64,000 bases of DNA from contig OW051468.1 of NCBI GenBank assembly GCA_932521025.1, forward strand, positions 2,480,064 to 2,544,063, in the 5' to 3' direction. The position numbers were made by a program, and so were the translations under genes. Source of the stretch: Oscheius onirici. Lineage: Eukaryota; Nematoda; Chromadorea; Rhabditida; Rhabditidae. Below, piece after piece: positions 38,775-49,561 of this stretch. Numbering within the stretch: the first letter of the stretch is position 1; every line of letters starts with the position of its first letter. A model generated the notes under the pieces. It worked only from the letters and a program-made list of their open reading frames with translations, searched no databases and was not told the DNA's origin.

Positions 38775-39295
38775 TATTGATACCAAGTGTTCTGAGATTC
38801 TGTCATACTTTTGAACAAATCACTGAAGATGTCCGTAGTGCAGGCCACGACGGCAAAAGCAATGATGAGGAGCAGAACGAACAGACAGCAGAAGACACAG
38901 CACCAGATTTCACATCTGCTCTCGGCTTGTCTTTGTTCTCGTGAGAACGGAACGACCGGGAATGGTGGAACTAAAAATGAAATTAAGTTTTCTTAGATGC
39001 TGATCTTACAGTATTCTGTGTTGCAGTGGCTTGGCTGACGACAATAGGAGTCCCTTCGCCAGAACGACGAGTTACCCATGTCAATTGTAAAGTCTCGGTT
39101 ATTAGAAGAGGAGTGATGAGTGGGAGCTGATGTGTTATAGCTCGACGAGGGACGTGCTCCCGACCCGATGTTGTTGAAAGATGAAGAAGGATAGGCTCCG
39201 GCTCCAATGGACCAACTTGGAACGACGCCGCTGCCGATGTTGGTCCTTGTGGAAGTAATAGTCGAGGTGGGGACAGCTCCTTGTCCAATAGGCAT
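38775..39295 (-). CDS. IGxGAxP-repeat small membrane protein, paralogue
   Basis: Two exons. Repeats IGQGAVP, IGSGVVP, IGAGAYP and IGSGARP; then SSSNNRDFTIDMGNSSF and a Cys-containing segment (CRQPSHCNTEY). The second exon reads FPPFPVVPFSREQRQAESRC, then a Cys-rich membrane segment (CCVFCCLFVLLLIIAFAVVA) and tail ACTTDIFSDLFKSMTE. It is the close paralogue of the gene at 37773-38259 in the same orientation; the two are separated by a short inverted-repeat element. No signal peptide. The promoter words TATATAG, TGACGTTTG and TGATAAG are shared with its neighbour. Confidence 0.75.
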
Positions 39296-39328
39296 TGTGG
39301 TTTGATGACCTCGACTCGAAACGAGTAG

Positions 39329-39393
39329 CCTATATAGTAGGAGATTAAAGCTGACGTTTGATCTGGGGAAGAGAACGACGGTTTAGTGATAAG
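39329..39393 (-). promoter_or_regulatory. Promoter of IGxGAxP paralogue: TATA-like, CRE-like, GATA
   Basis: CCTATATAG at 39329-39337, CTGACGTTTG at 39351-39360 and TGATAAG at 39387-39393, similar to the upstream region of the paralogue. Confidence 0.6.
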
Positions 39394-39632
39394 AATGAGC
39401 GTGAGACAGGGATGACGAGAGAGAACAACAACAGTGAAGGTTAGTCATCGACTAGATGGTAAAACTGTCATGGTGTTGGCATCAGTATAGTGTACTGTAA
39501 TATCTGCTCTTTCGACCATAATTTTTTCAAAACAATTGAAATACAAACAATAAAAACTGAAAAACAAATCTAAAAAACTAACACAAAACTTTTCAAATTT
39601 TTGCGATTCAAAACAGAATTTTGTTGGTGTAA

Positions 39633-40140
39633 TTAGGAAGTGGATAGTTTCATCGTTTTGTCAAGTCCTCTGTTGGAGATCTTCAAAGTTGCAGTGGCTG
39701 CCCGTTGTCGTCCTCTTGTTTTACTACCTTCCATCGGCGTCCATTCTGTAGTGATTCTTCCGAACGCTTGTCCCATTCGTCTTTTGACTTCTTCCGAATC
39801 GCACTGTAGGATTAATCCTAAGAACACCAAAATGTCCACAAAGTTGATGTTTGTTCCGTTGATGTTAAGCGGAGCCACGATGTTGGACAGGAGTACGCTC
39901 TGTTCGCGTTGATTTCCAATCCGACCGAGCTCAGCTTGTTCATTATTCGGTCCATACCTGGGCGGCTTCCAAAGAGTACGAGGACATCGACATATCCAAG
40001 AGTTCTCAGAAGTTGACCGTTGATCCTTCGTTTCCCCAGTCGATCGTGTTGATAGCTTGAATCAGTGTGGGGTTGAAGAGTAGACTTGTCGAAGACGTGA
40101 CTGAAAATGAAGCGCATATGTTGTAAGCCCTGTTAAAAAG
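39633..40140 (-). pseudogene. Non-LTR retrotransposon reverse transcriptase remnant
   Basis: Two broken frames on the minus strand recall the end of an RTE-like reverse transcriptase. They are FIFSHVFDKSTLQPHTDSS, LRTLGYVDVLVLFGSRPGMD with a degenerate YxDD box (YVDV), KLSSVGLEINANR, and in another frame INFVDILVFLGLILQCDSEE followed by VKRRMGQAFGRITTEWTPME and KTRGRQRA. A frameshift separates the parts, and the catalytic Asp pair is lost. No endonuclease part is seen, so this is a 5'-truncated dead copy. Confidence 0.65.
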
Positions 40141-40353
40141 AACGCTATTCCCTTCCCTGCAGGACCCTTGCGTACATGTTTGGGCAGCCTAACAACGGAA
40201 ATTTCAAATCGGAGCAATGGCTATCAGTCTATCGATTTTGATCTCCCTCGACGCTTTCCAACTCGCCGTGCTTTCCTCCGGAAGCAAAGCGGATCATCCA
40301 TACAGGCTATATACGGCTCACCATCCTCATTCGCATCTTCTACTGGTCGAACA

Positions 40354-42104
40354 ATGGAAGCTCTTTTCAACGGATTCGTCGCCGTCCTCACCGGAGAGCA
40401 GGCTCAAGAAGAAGTCGAGGCGATGAAGATGCTCCTCCGCCTTCAGGAAGAAGAGATTCTCGACGTCGTCCATCGTGAAATGGAACTTCAAAAAAAGTAC
40501 GATCTTCTCGTCTCAGAGAGGAAGTCTGATGGTGAGTTTAATCTAGAAATATCTGTCTTTCTGTCTAATTACAATCAAATCCTGTACTCTTTCCAGTTCT
40601 GGAACAGGATGCTTTTTGGAAGACTGTCAAGGAAGCCGACAAGCACATTGAGTGGTTGGAACTTGAGCTTGAAGAAGTTCAGGTGAGAAACACAAAGCTC
40701 ATTGAGGATCTCTACTCTGAGAGAAGATACTGGATCAAGGAGAGAGCCTACTTCAAGGAGAAGGCTGAGCTGAGGGATCTGGAGCTGCAGGCCGCTGCGG
40801 AGAGAGAAGAGTCTCTGAGGGAAAAGTATGACGAGGCTGTGGCTTGTAAGTTTGATACTTTACCATGCTTATTTTTTCAGACGCCCCACTTCCAAGTGAT
40901 GTACTGGACCTTTGCAAGGAAATGGAGGAGAAGGTCAGGCTTCTGGAGCAAAAGCTGGAAGAGAAGACAAGTCAGCTATCTGACGCTCTGGACAGAATCG
41001 ATAGCCTGACGTCTTTTGCTAGCTACGGTGAGTCTTACTCTTCTGACTCTGATCTGTAGAATGTCTAGCTCCGTCTGACTACGGTATCGAGACTGATACA
41101 AACTCTCTCGAAGAGCTCAAAAACGAGCTGAAAGAGAAGAACTTTGAACTGATTGATGCTCACATCAAGAATCAGGAACTCGAAGAGCAGCTGGTCGACT
41201 ACAAGAACTATTGGGAGAAGAGAGTGGAGGAGCTGGAACAGGAGAGATACGACTTTACGCAGTCCCTTCCGAAAGCTTTTCGGGTCTTTAACGACAAAAA
41301 TTGCAAGCTTCAAATGGAACTGTTCAATGTCGAACTTCAAAAGAAACTGTACAAGGAACAGATAGAGGAGTGCGAGAAGGAACTCTCAGTTAAAACGGAT
41401 GTCATTGGCTTCTTGGAGATGAGACTGAACGAGATGGCTGCGATGCAGAACAAACCGGAGGGTATGTTGAACTGTAGCTATTCACAACTCTTGCCAAAAG
41501 TTATCCCTAGATAATCTTTACAATTTCGTTCTTGTCAAGGTTATCTGGAACAAACCTTGGCAGGTTTAGCAAAGGTCGAAGCTAGAAGAGACTACTTTCA
41601 ATAAGACCAACTGAAAAACTGGTTCAATTAAAGTTTCATAGTACTCTATTTACTTAGTTCTCCTTTGAAATCATTCGGATTTTTTTGTATGTAAAGTGTG
41701 CTAGCATTGAATACTGACCGTTATATTCAGAGATTCTTCTCGTTTGTGAAGAATTTTTTCTATCATATTATTTGTCCCCAAATTAAGCAATGAGCTTGTC
41801 GATGTCAGTCAATTTCTTGCCAGAAATAAAAACCCCAGAAACCCCTTGCCAGAAAAAACTCCAACTTCACCTCCTTAACATTATTAAACGTTAATGTGAG
41901 CATATTAAAGGTTCCCGCATAGATCTGAAGGTGGAAAACAACAAGGCGTGAGACTTATCAACGATAAATAGATTGGTCAATCACATATTATCTCTTTCAG
42001 CCGACCAAGCTCCCATTGGCGAAGAAAACGTCGAGGACGACATCATCGCCGGCACCTACTTCGAAAATGTCGACTTTTCCGGCTTCACCACCTTCTTCCA
42101 CTGA
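40354..42104 (+). CDS. Coiled-coil protein
   Basis: Seven exons in phase. From MEALFNGFVAVLTGEQAQEE, almost the whole protein is heptad-like: MKMLLRLQEEEILDVVHREM, VKEADKHIEWLELELEEVQ, ERRYWIKERAYFKEKAELRD, CKEMEEKVRLLEQKLEEKTS, LEELKNELKEKNFELIDAHI and EECEKELSVKTDVIGFLEMR. The short last exon is acidic and ends FENVDFSGFTTFFH; the intron before it is about 540 bp. The start may be further upstream: an in-phase exon beginning ATGTTTGGGCAGCC (40171) joins through GTCTAT...GGAAG, but this is unproven. It is a long helical scaffold, like centrosomal, kinetochore or filament-associated proteins; the true family is not recognised. Confidence 0.7.
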
Positions 42105-42275
42105 ATTTGACAAACCGCAATTCTGTTTCAATACCGGTTGTTTCACAAAATAAACATTCCCTCTGCAAAAGATTGCTGAAACAATTGAAACTACAAAATT
42201 TTATAGTAGAAATGGGAGCAAAACGGCAACAAACATACAACGTTAATATTTTTCAAACTTTGGAACACCCGGGAG

Positions 42276-43567
42276 TTAGAATGAGAAGTTGGGAAGGGGC
42301 GAATAGAGGTTAGGGAAGAGGGCTTGCATCAGCTGCTGCGTGGTGGCGTCGCCTCCAGGTCCGGCATGATGATAGGGATTGGGCTGAACGAGAACTTTTT
42401 AAACTGAATAAAGATGAAAACGAACGGAGTGAAGTTGTCCAGCGGCAGCCTGAAGACGCCTGTAGTTGTCATGATCGGGACGAGTCTTGCTGCTGCCGAA
42501 ACGCGTCTTGGCGAAAGTGTGCACCGGAATGGGATTGTAGTCGGAAGAATGGTAGATGAACTTTTTCATAATCTGGAAATCGGGGTTTTTGGAAGGAATA
42601 AAAGAAGATTTTCGGCACGGATGGGAGGCTGAAAGATATAATGCTGGGGATAACAATCACTTAGCATGGCTAGCCATAGCAAGAGCTGCTGGCTACAACC
42701 AGGTACAATTACAGGCTTTTCAATGTTGTGATACAATTTGTCGGCTAGGGATCAAGCTCATAGCATGCTTGGTTAATTGTTACGTAAGCGAAAGAATCAC
42801 CTTTCCGATGGGAGAAGGGCTGACCAGTGGATCGCGGTCGATCAGATACAGGAAAAGAGGGGCGGAGTCTTCAATTTCGGAGTTGATAGTGACTGAAAAT
42901 TACGAAAAATTGCTCGAAAATTGCAGCTCCGTACCATTTTTAGCGTCGTTGGAAAGGTAGATGCTCTTTCCAAAATCACTGAACATATTTTTCGGGGCTT
43001 GAGGGGTATTCTGGCTTCCTGTGGCGATAGGAATGTACCTGAAAGTGAACCATGTAATAAATTGCAGGGAAAATAAGCTCACATGTTGTCAGAGTTTACA
43101 TCGCCGGCCCAAATGACTGTGGGACCGTTGGCGCGACTGCAAGTGTAGTAGACAATACCAGGATTGAGGTAGAGCTTGATGTCTACAATTCGAGCATGAA
43201 TCACTGATAAAAATCTATAATTACCTGGAGTCTTTGTCAAAATCTCGCGGCAGATCATCATTTCGGCAGCAGTGGACAACAATTTGTCGTGAGCGGCTCC
43301 GAGACTGAGATCAATCATGCGAATTTCTTCTCCTGGAATTACAAGTCATTTTCAACATTTACAGCCACAAACCTTTCGTAGGATTGTTAATATCCCATGT
43401 TCCCTCATATTTCATGGCTAACAAGCTGCCAAATTCGGCCATCAGGAGGGCAACCTGCAAATTTGCGATAAATAAAGTTAAAAAATGGCACTTACCCTAC
43501 GACGCGGAGCATCTTTGCAATAGAAATTGAAGAGGAAGGTGACGGCTTCCTTGATTTCGGTGTACAT
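42276..43567 (-). CDS. BTG/TOB family anti-proliferative protein (FOG-3/TOB-like)
   Basis: It starts MYTEIKEAVTFLFNFYCKDA/PRRR, followed by VALLMAEFGSLLAMKYEGTW and DINNPTKGEE, which match the BTG box A pattern (PRR..., KYEGHW, P.KG). Box B is DIKLYLNPGIVYYTCSRANG/PTVIW. The TOB-type second half includes IPVHTFAKTRFGSSKTRPDH (compare FAATKFGSTK in TOB) and a Pro/Gln-containing end LVQPNPYHHAGPGG, ...NLYSPLPNFSF. BTG/TOB proteins bind the CCR4-NOT deadenylase; FOG-3 of C. elegans drives spermatogenesis. About seven exons with short introns. I cannot tell whether it is a FOG-3 orthologue or a somatic TOB. Confidence 0.78.
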
Positions 43568-43781
43568 TTTGAAGAGCAGAAAAAATTGACGAGAATGGTA
43601 CAAGAATGAAGTTCCATCACGTGGACACTGACTTGGACACCATGAAGCCCAAGATTGGTGTTCTTTTTCCCGCCCGAACGGAAACGGACAGACGGCACCA
43701 AATTTGAACGACCTAAAATTATTTCCAGCTTTTTTGGCCCCCCGGAATCTACTTTTCTTGATTTTTTCCCCACTGTTTCTG

Positions 43782-44361
43782 CTAGATTATATTTCTAAAA
43801 GGTCTCTCATAAAAATAGACGCTAGAAGACTCAAGTTTCAAGTCAAAATCTTGGTTTGTTAGCCCAATCTTGCCTAGAGAACTTTCATTGTTGTTCTCCA
43901 GCCTTTTTTTTGCCATTTCTTGCCCAAATTTGATGAAACATAGCCTGCACATTCCTTGAAACGATTTATACAGAGAATCACATATCAAAAAAAAGCAGGC
44001 TAAATACAACAAGATAGCGATACCAACAAGGGTGAGTGAGCCTATGAGAAGACAGCATCTCCCTCTGTAGCTTTTTTGTAGTCTGGTTCAGATGATGGTC
44101 GGCTGGTATTCACTACGGGAATGACTGAAATTGCCATATAGAAAGTTCTAAATTTGATTTACCTCTTTGGGACAGAATCGGATTTAGAAAAGTTTCTGGA
44201 ATTTCCAAAGAAAGTGTAGACAAGACAACGGAAGTATAGCTTGGCGGCTTGAGAAGGATCTCTGGAGGACGCGGTTGACTAGTGGACGGAACTTGAGAAA
44301 TCTCCTCATAGGACGGAGGAGCTCCGGCCAGTGTGTCGGAGCGGAAGGAACTGATAGTCAT
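43782..44361 (-). CDS. PPSY-motif small membrane protein, inverted copy A (frame uncertain)
   Basis: The first exon matches copy B almost exactly: MTISSFRSDTLAGAPPSYEE, then ISQVPSTSQPRPPEILLKPP and SYTSVVLS. It contains PPSYEE and PPSY, candidate WW-domain ligands. After an intron (GTAAAT...TTTCAG) it reads VIPVVNTSRPSSEP, but the membrane part (RGRCCLLIGSLTLVGIAILL, then ACFFLICDSLYKSF) is in another frame. Either a splice has been missed or this copy has a frameshift. The C-terminal tail ends YFYERPFRNII. The 5' flank of about 170 bp matches copy B, including TATA, TGATAAG and TGACGTC. Confidence 0.5.
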
Positions 44362-45284
44362 TGGTGAGTTATGACTACTCTGTTCTTATTATAAAGGGGC
44401 AGTGATAAGAAGTGTTCGTTTCTCTGACGTCGAGACCGAGAGTCAGGGGCCATGAGATAGGGAGGGAACTTCTGATGACGTGTCTTCTGGGGAAGACTTT
44501 CCAGAAGGAGAGGTTCCCATGATTTCTGAGTCAATTTTGATGAGTATTCATGGGGAATCTCAAAACATTATCTTGTTTCTGTAGCTGGAATACCTCAGGA
44601 AATTGGCATGCATGTTCATTCGAACGGAATTACAGAAAGTTTGGAAGCCTAGTAAGTAGCGTTAATGCCAAAACTGGACATATACTTTTTACTATTTTTA
44701 GTAAAAAAAGCGACTATTTTTCAGGCCGCAACAATAGAACATTATCTGGCTGAAGGTATATAGTCTGTTCAGAAATAAGACCGACTTCCGCAACCCGAAA
44801 TACTTTCGCTGTGGAATCCATTAAGCATAGAAAAATACGATGCTTGACTGCTTAGGCTGGTTTTCAACGAGTAACGAAGCTATTTCGTGTCCCAAGAATC
44901 GTTCTTAGTTTTTTTAAACAAAGTCATACGCTTAATTTTTTAATTCAGAGATAGAGTTTGATATGAAATGAAGATAAACGTGGTAGTCAGATTGCCACAT
45001 GCTGATCTTCCGGGCAAGAACACAGTGTCCAAGACAGGGGCATTTGTCAGCAGAACATAGTAATTTCTATGGCCAAGGGTACGAAGATACTTTCCATTTT
45101 CAAAGGACAGAACAGTTCTGATAGGTTTTATTATTGCCAAGCAGCGTTCCCGTAGTTAGTGTATATCTGACCTACACTTCGATTTTAAAGCGTCATTTGA
45201 CCCTATCTCCCTACTCTTATCTCTCTGCCTAAAAGGAGCTTCCAGCGCTATCAAGCCTCTTTGTTCTCGTCCCATTTTGCCTGT
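44362..45284. repeat. Left arm of inverted duplication and spacer
   Basis: 44362-44545 matches 46385-46566 in reverse complement nearly without change. Further patches also match in inverted orientation: CAACCCGAAATAC (about 44800) with 46135-46165, and CAGTGTCCAAGACAGG (about 45030) with 45910-45935. No other gene seen. Confidence 0.7.
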
Positions 45285-45653
45285 ATGGCTATCGGTCAGC
45301 CCACGATTTCTTATGAAATCTATACTCAAGCCCTTCCTTCGTCCAGTTTTTCTCCGACATTCGAATATTCTGATTCCTCTATTCCCTCCCACGAATCACC
45401 CAACTATCTGGGAACGTCTTGGAACTATCTGAGCGCAGATCCCACCAGATCCGAATGGTATTCTTATGCTCCTGAGGCTCCGAGCAAGAAGACTACTGTA
45501 CCTTTTGACCGAATTCCTTGTGGTGTCCAGTCTGTAAAGATATCGAAGAAATCTACACACAATAATCTATTGTTGGTTTTATTGGTTACAGGGACAGTGA
45601 TATTGATTGTAATAATTCTATTAATAGTTTTGATCTCGACCGGTGTTTTATAA
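45285..45653 (+). CDS. Small C-terminally anchored membrane protein (MxIGQ start)
   Basis: Single exon of 122 aa, starting MAIGQPTISYEIYTQALPSS, with a Ser/Tyr-rich middle (SDSSIPSHESPNYLGTSWNY) and a basic stretch (SVKISKKSTHNN). The C-terminal membrane segment (LLLVLLVTGTVILIVIILLI) ends close to the stop, as in tail-anchored proteins. The M-x-IGQ beginning is like the IGxGAxP genes, but the heptad repeats are missing. It is the central unique gene of the inverted duplication 44.1-46.8 kb. Function unknown. Confidence 0.6.
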   Translation: MAIGQPTISYEIYTQALPSSSFSPTFEYSDSSIPSHESPNYLGTSWNYLSADPTRSEWYSYAPEAPSKKTTVPFDRIPCGVQSVKISKKSTHNNLLLVLLVTGTVILIVIILLIVLISTGVL

Positions 45654-46566
45654 ACTTGTGTACAAATTAAAGCTTTCGATCTGATTAGAGCTGGGAATCA
45701 CCGCTGATAGCTCTGGGTGCTGGGGAACTCTCGAAGATGAATCAGCTGTTATCTGAACAGTTGGGTTGAGAATTTGGAATGGAGAAGAGATTAGGGTGAG
45801 GGACAATATTATTTTGTAAGGTTTCCCTCAGTCTTTGGGTTCATTCTGATACCACTTTAACAAACCACTTTGATTAAAGAAACATTCTTTGTTCTGCTGA
45901 CAAATGCTCCTGTCTTGGACACTGCCTCTTGAACCGAAAGAGTAGTATCTGGACATTTGACTACTTATAATATTCCTCGTCATTCGAATAGCAAACTCTT
46001 CGAATTTCGACACCAAGCTTATCGTAAGGACGACACACCGTAACCCTAAAGATATTCATTCTGGGAACAATTTTGCACTGCAAAAAAAAACAAAATACAC
46101 AAAAATCAGACTGAGTACTCTGTTTTTTTTGCTCCCACAACGAAGGTATTTCGGGTTACTGTACATCTGTCATATTCTTTGAACATACCATGTTTCTCTC
46201 CTTCAGATCATGTTCTGCTACCTTGACTTGAAAAATAGTTCCTGCTCTTTAAAACGCAAAAGTAGATATTTCTTTCCGGAAGGAAGGCCTTCCACTGTCA
46301 ATCTTTCAGTAATTGAAGGGGAATGACCATCTCTTCTAGGGTTATTCTCACTATCTCCATAAACTTAGATTGTAACATCGAAACTCATCAAAACTGACTC
46401 AGAAATCATGGGAACCTCTCCTTCTGGAAAGTCTTCCCCAGAAGACACGTCATCAGAAGTTCCCTCCCTATCTCATGGCCCCTGACTCTCGGTCTCGACG
46501 TCAGAGAAACGAACACTTCTTATCACTGCCCCTTTATAATAAGAACAGAGTAGTCATAACTCACCA
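45654..46566. repeat. Right arm of inverted duplication and spacer
   Basis: Reverse-complement counterpart of 44362-45100; the best-conserved part is 46385-46566 just before copy B. It includes CTTATCACTG and TTTATAATAAG ahead of the ATG. Confidence 0.7.
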
Positions 46567-47024
46567 ATGACTATCAGTTCCTTCCGCTCCGACACACTGG
46601 CCGGAGCTCCTCCGTCCTATGAGGAGATTTCTCAAGTTCCGTCCACTAGTCAACCGCGTCCTCCAGAGATCCTTCTCAAGCCGCCAAGCTATACTTCCGT
46701 TGACTTGTCTGCACTTTCTTACGAAATTTTAACTCCGATTCGAGAAGAATCGCGAAGCCACAGTACCACACAAAGATGTAAAAAATCAATTCTGGGACGT
46801 TCTCACCTATAGTTTCAGTTAACCCTACGATCTTGAACAGTCGACAATCGTCTGAACCAGGCTGCAAATTTAGCAACGAAGTAAATTGCTGTTTTCGCTT
46901 CAGCTTATTGATCCTCGCCGGTATCGCTGTCCTGCTGTTCTCTTCACGATTTTTGAGCTCAAAATTACGAAGAGTTTATGACTGTACTTGCTGTAAAATG
47001 CTAAATAAATACGAGTTTTTGTGA
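46567..47024 (+). CDS. PPSY-motif small membrane protein, copy B
   Basis: The first exon reads MTISSFRSDTLAGAPPSYEE, ISQVPSTSQPRPPEILLKPP and SYTSVDLSALSYEI, then through GTAAAA...GTTTCAG into FNPTILNSRQSSEPGCKFSN. It then reaches a membrane segment (FSLLILAGIAVLLFSSRFL) and a basic Cys-containing tail (KLRRVYDCTCCKMLNKYEFL). Phase agrees. The N-terminal half is Pro-rich with PPSY motifs. No signal peptide, so it is probably tail- or C-anchored with the PPSY part in the cytosol. It is the intact partner of the inverted copy at 43782-44361. Confidence 0.65.
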
Positions 47025-47155
47025 AGGAATCCTGAGTCAGAGAGACTTCCTGGCCCGTCTACCAGACCTACATAAAAGTACAAAACAAGTCTTTTTACAA
47101 AAGTTTTACTCTCTCCTCAAAGATCACAATTCTCAGAGAAGTCGACGTCTTCTTC

Positions 47156-48387
47156 TTAGAGACGCTTGAGCAGATCTTCAAGAGAGTAGAGGATGATGAA
47201 GGAGGCACGCGAGGCTGTGACAGTAGCACAGCAGCTGTTTCTGTCGTGGCGATGACGTCCGCAGAACAGTTCGCCGTTGCGTTCCCACGGTGTGGCAAAG
47301 ACTTCCGGCAGAGGGATTCCAAGAGCTGAGAGCCATTTTCCAGTATCCGGAATGGCTCGGCCCCCAAAGCAGTCGGCCACAGCATCCACAAAAGCATCGG
47401 CCAAGACGAAACGATCCGGAGTGCAGGGGAAGCCGTCGTAGACGAGGCCGACAGTCTTCTTGAGATGACGCATCGAGGCCATGATGTACTGGTATTCCTG
47501 ACGGAGACAGATGATGAAACGGCGACTGGATCCATCGACAATGTGGTACATGTTCTTCTCGCCCATAAACAGACGGTTAAGACGTTCTTCTTCGTCCTCC
47601 TGGTCGCCCTTGTAGAGACCGACACGAATTCCCTGCTTTGAGGCAATGGCAGGTTCCGAGCGCCCGAGAATCTCGACCAAAAGATCACGCTGATTCAGAT
47701 GACAGTTGGCTACGTTCAGGGGAATGCGATGCGTCTCGTTGGAATGGAACATGGCACGGCTGCGCTGAATCTCGTGGTCGACAGTCCACGGGCCGACGAG
47801 AGTCGAGACGCGATCGACAACGCCGTCGCGAAGATTGAACTCGTTCATGGCAAACTCCGACATCATACAGACACCGTCCACATTACCGAACGTCTGGACT
47901 GAGGCTAGCAGGAAGCGAAGACGCTGAAAAAAGTCTTAGTCAGTTTCTCTGTCCCTTGAGTCACCTTGATCTTCTCTCCACATCCACCAGTCTGAGCCAT
48001 GATGGCCTCCTCGATCATCTTCCGATCCTGTTCGTACTTTTCTTGAAGAATCCTCTCCAATTCCTCTTCTTCCACCTGCTCGATCGGGAGTCCCATGTCG
48101 TCCTCCTCATCACCGTCTTCCATCTCCAGAGGGCGAAAGTCCTGTCGACGTTGTTCAACGACCCAGCTGCGTCCCTTCCTGATGGTCTTGGCAGCTCTTT
48201 TGAGCGGAGGACTGACCGGCTCGGCCTGATTGGCCGCGGCTCGCTGCTGCCAACCGCCACGTTCGGTAGACGTCATGGCATTCCAAGAATATTTCAGCTC
48301 CTGCTGGCTCGTCACACGAGTTCCACCAAGACGGGCACATTGATGCTGAGAGAAGAGCTGGAAGCCCCGTTTTGTGTCGTTGTTCAT
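47156..48387 (-). CDS. Maelstrom-like protein (HMG box plus Maelstrom domain)
   Basis: Two coding exons separated by a 39-nt intron (about 47926-47964). Exon 1 encodes an N-terminal HMG-box-like stretch (DTKRGFQLFSQHQCARLGGT, QQELKYSWNAMTSTERGGW), a basic linker and an acidic coiled helix (EEEELERILQEKYEQDRKMI). Exon 2 carries the Maelstrom domain: MMSEFAMNEFNLRDGVVDRV, then HEIQRSRAMFHSNETHRIPL, ILGRSEPAIASKQGIRVG, EKNMYHIVDGSSRRFIICL, and the C-terminal Cys/His part (ELFCGRHRHDRNSCCATV). Maelstrom acts in germline small-RNA/piRNA silencing of transposons. A further exon upstream (48507-48600) stays open in phase (FIRTEFTLAYSRSTDGLFFD) but has no ATG and may be 5' UTR. Confidence 0.75.
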
Positions 48388-48607
48388 CTGGAAATGGTTT
48401 GGTTAGATAGGGACAGAGAGACAAAGACATGGGGATAGAGAACACTGAACAGTATTAGTCCCCCTTTCCAGTAGAGTTACCACGAGACAGCACAAGCAAA
48501 ACTTACCTTAGAGAAGTCGAAGAAAAGTCCGTCCGTGGAGCGGGAGTAGGCTAGTGTGAACTCGGTCCTGATGAACTTTTGTAGTGTCTGTCCTATGTCC
48601 AAGTGCT

Positions 48608-48616
48608 GTATTTATA
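48608..48616 (-). promoter_or_regulatory. TATA-box-like sequence upstream of Maelstrom
   Basis: On the minus strand TATAAATAC lies about 230 bp before the Maelstrom ATG and just before the possible 5' exon that ends at a GTAAGT donor (about 48507). This placing fits a core promoter. Confidence 0.4.
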
Positions 48617-49561
48617 GAACTTTTTTGATGTAAAAACAAACAATTTTGTTTTCAAAAAACAATTATCAAAAAGCAATATCAATCACAACACTAATTGCAC
48701 AAATATACAAGTTGCTAACATTTTGAAAAAAAAAAGTTTGCATAGCTTTCAAGAATTCAAAAGTTTAATTGATTTCGAATGTTGTTGTTGTGGCCGTTGC
48801 TGCTGTAAAACTCGCCTGACATTGGAGGAGAACACTGGCGGCTTCGGAAAGCGATGCGCAAAGACAGATAGACAAAATTGACTTTTCCTTCGATTCAAAT
48901 GGACGATGGTGGTAGTCAGGCAAACTGATCTGACACCGATCTGCTGGGTTGAGGCCACATTATCTAGTCATGCAGTTGCAGTTCCAGTCAACGGAATGTT
49001 GGGTAAACGGTAGTCAAGGGAATTTTTTTGGTAGTCAAGAGATTCTGAACATGTGATCTAGAAGATAAGATAGTTCTGATAGTCAAGACCACACTGAATC
49101 TTCTGGTAGTCAACAGAGGAAAGCCTGGTCAAACAGTCTTGCTGAAAATTGTGGGCTATGGTATGTAGAGTCTTCTTGTACTCAACTGAACAGTACTTTA
49201 GCTGTACCGGAGGCTAACAAAAGCTCTACTGGTAATGTAGTCGAGACTACAGACAATTCTGGTAGAAATCGAAGAGAGACTCGTCTGGTAGTCCAGAAAA
49301 TGAGTACAGTAGTTTACTCTCCCTCCCTTTACTGACACCTGATTTTTGTAGTCCAATCTTCCGAAATCCATTACTCATGGCTCCGAAATAGCGACCACTT
49401 CTGACTAATACTGTTCTCACGAGCTTCCCCATCATTCCTTCTCTTATCACTGTGTTCTTTTGAAAGACCACTCTCTTGGTCTTTCCTACTACGTCACAGA
49501 GAACATTCGTTATCTCGGAAGAAAGAATAAAAGTCTCTACCAGACCAGACTCACTCAAACC
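48617..49561. other. Intergenic with GGTAGTCAA repeats
   Basis: Several copies of GTAGTCAA occur at about 49010-49115. On the right, CTTATCACTG (about 49441) and CTACGTCACAG (about 49490) precede the IGxGAxP gene. A 111-codon minus-strand frame (49247-49582) has no features. Confidence 0.45.
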
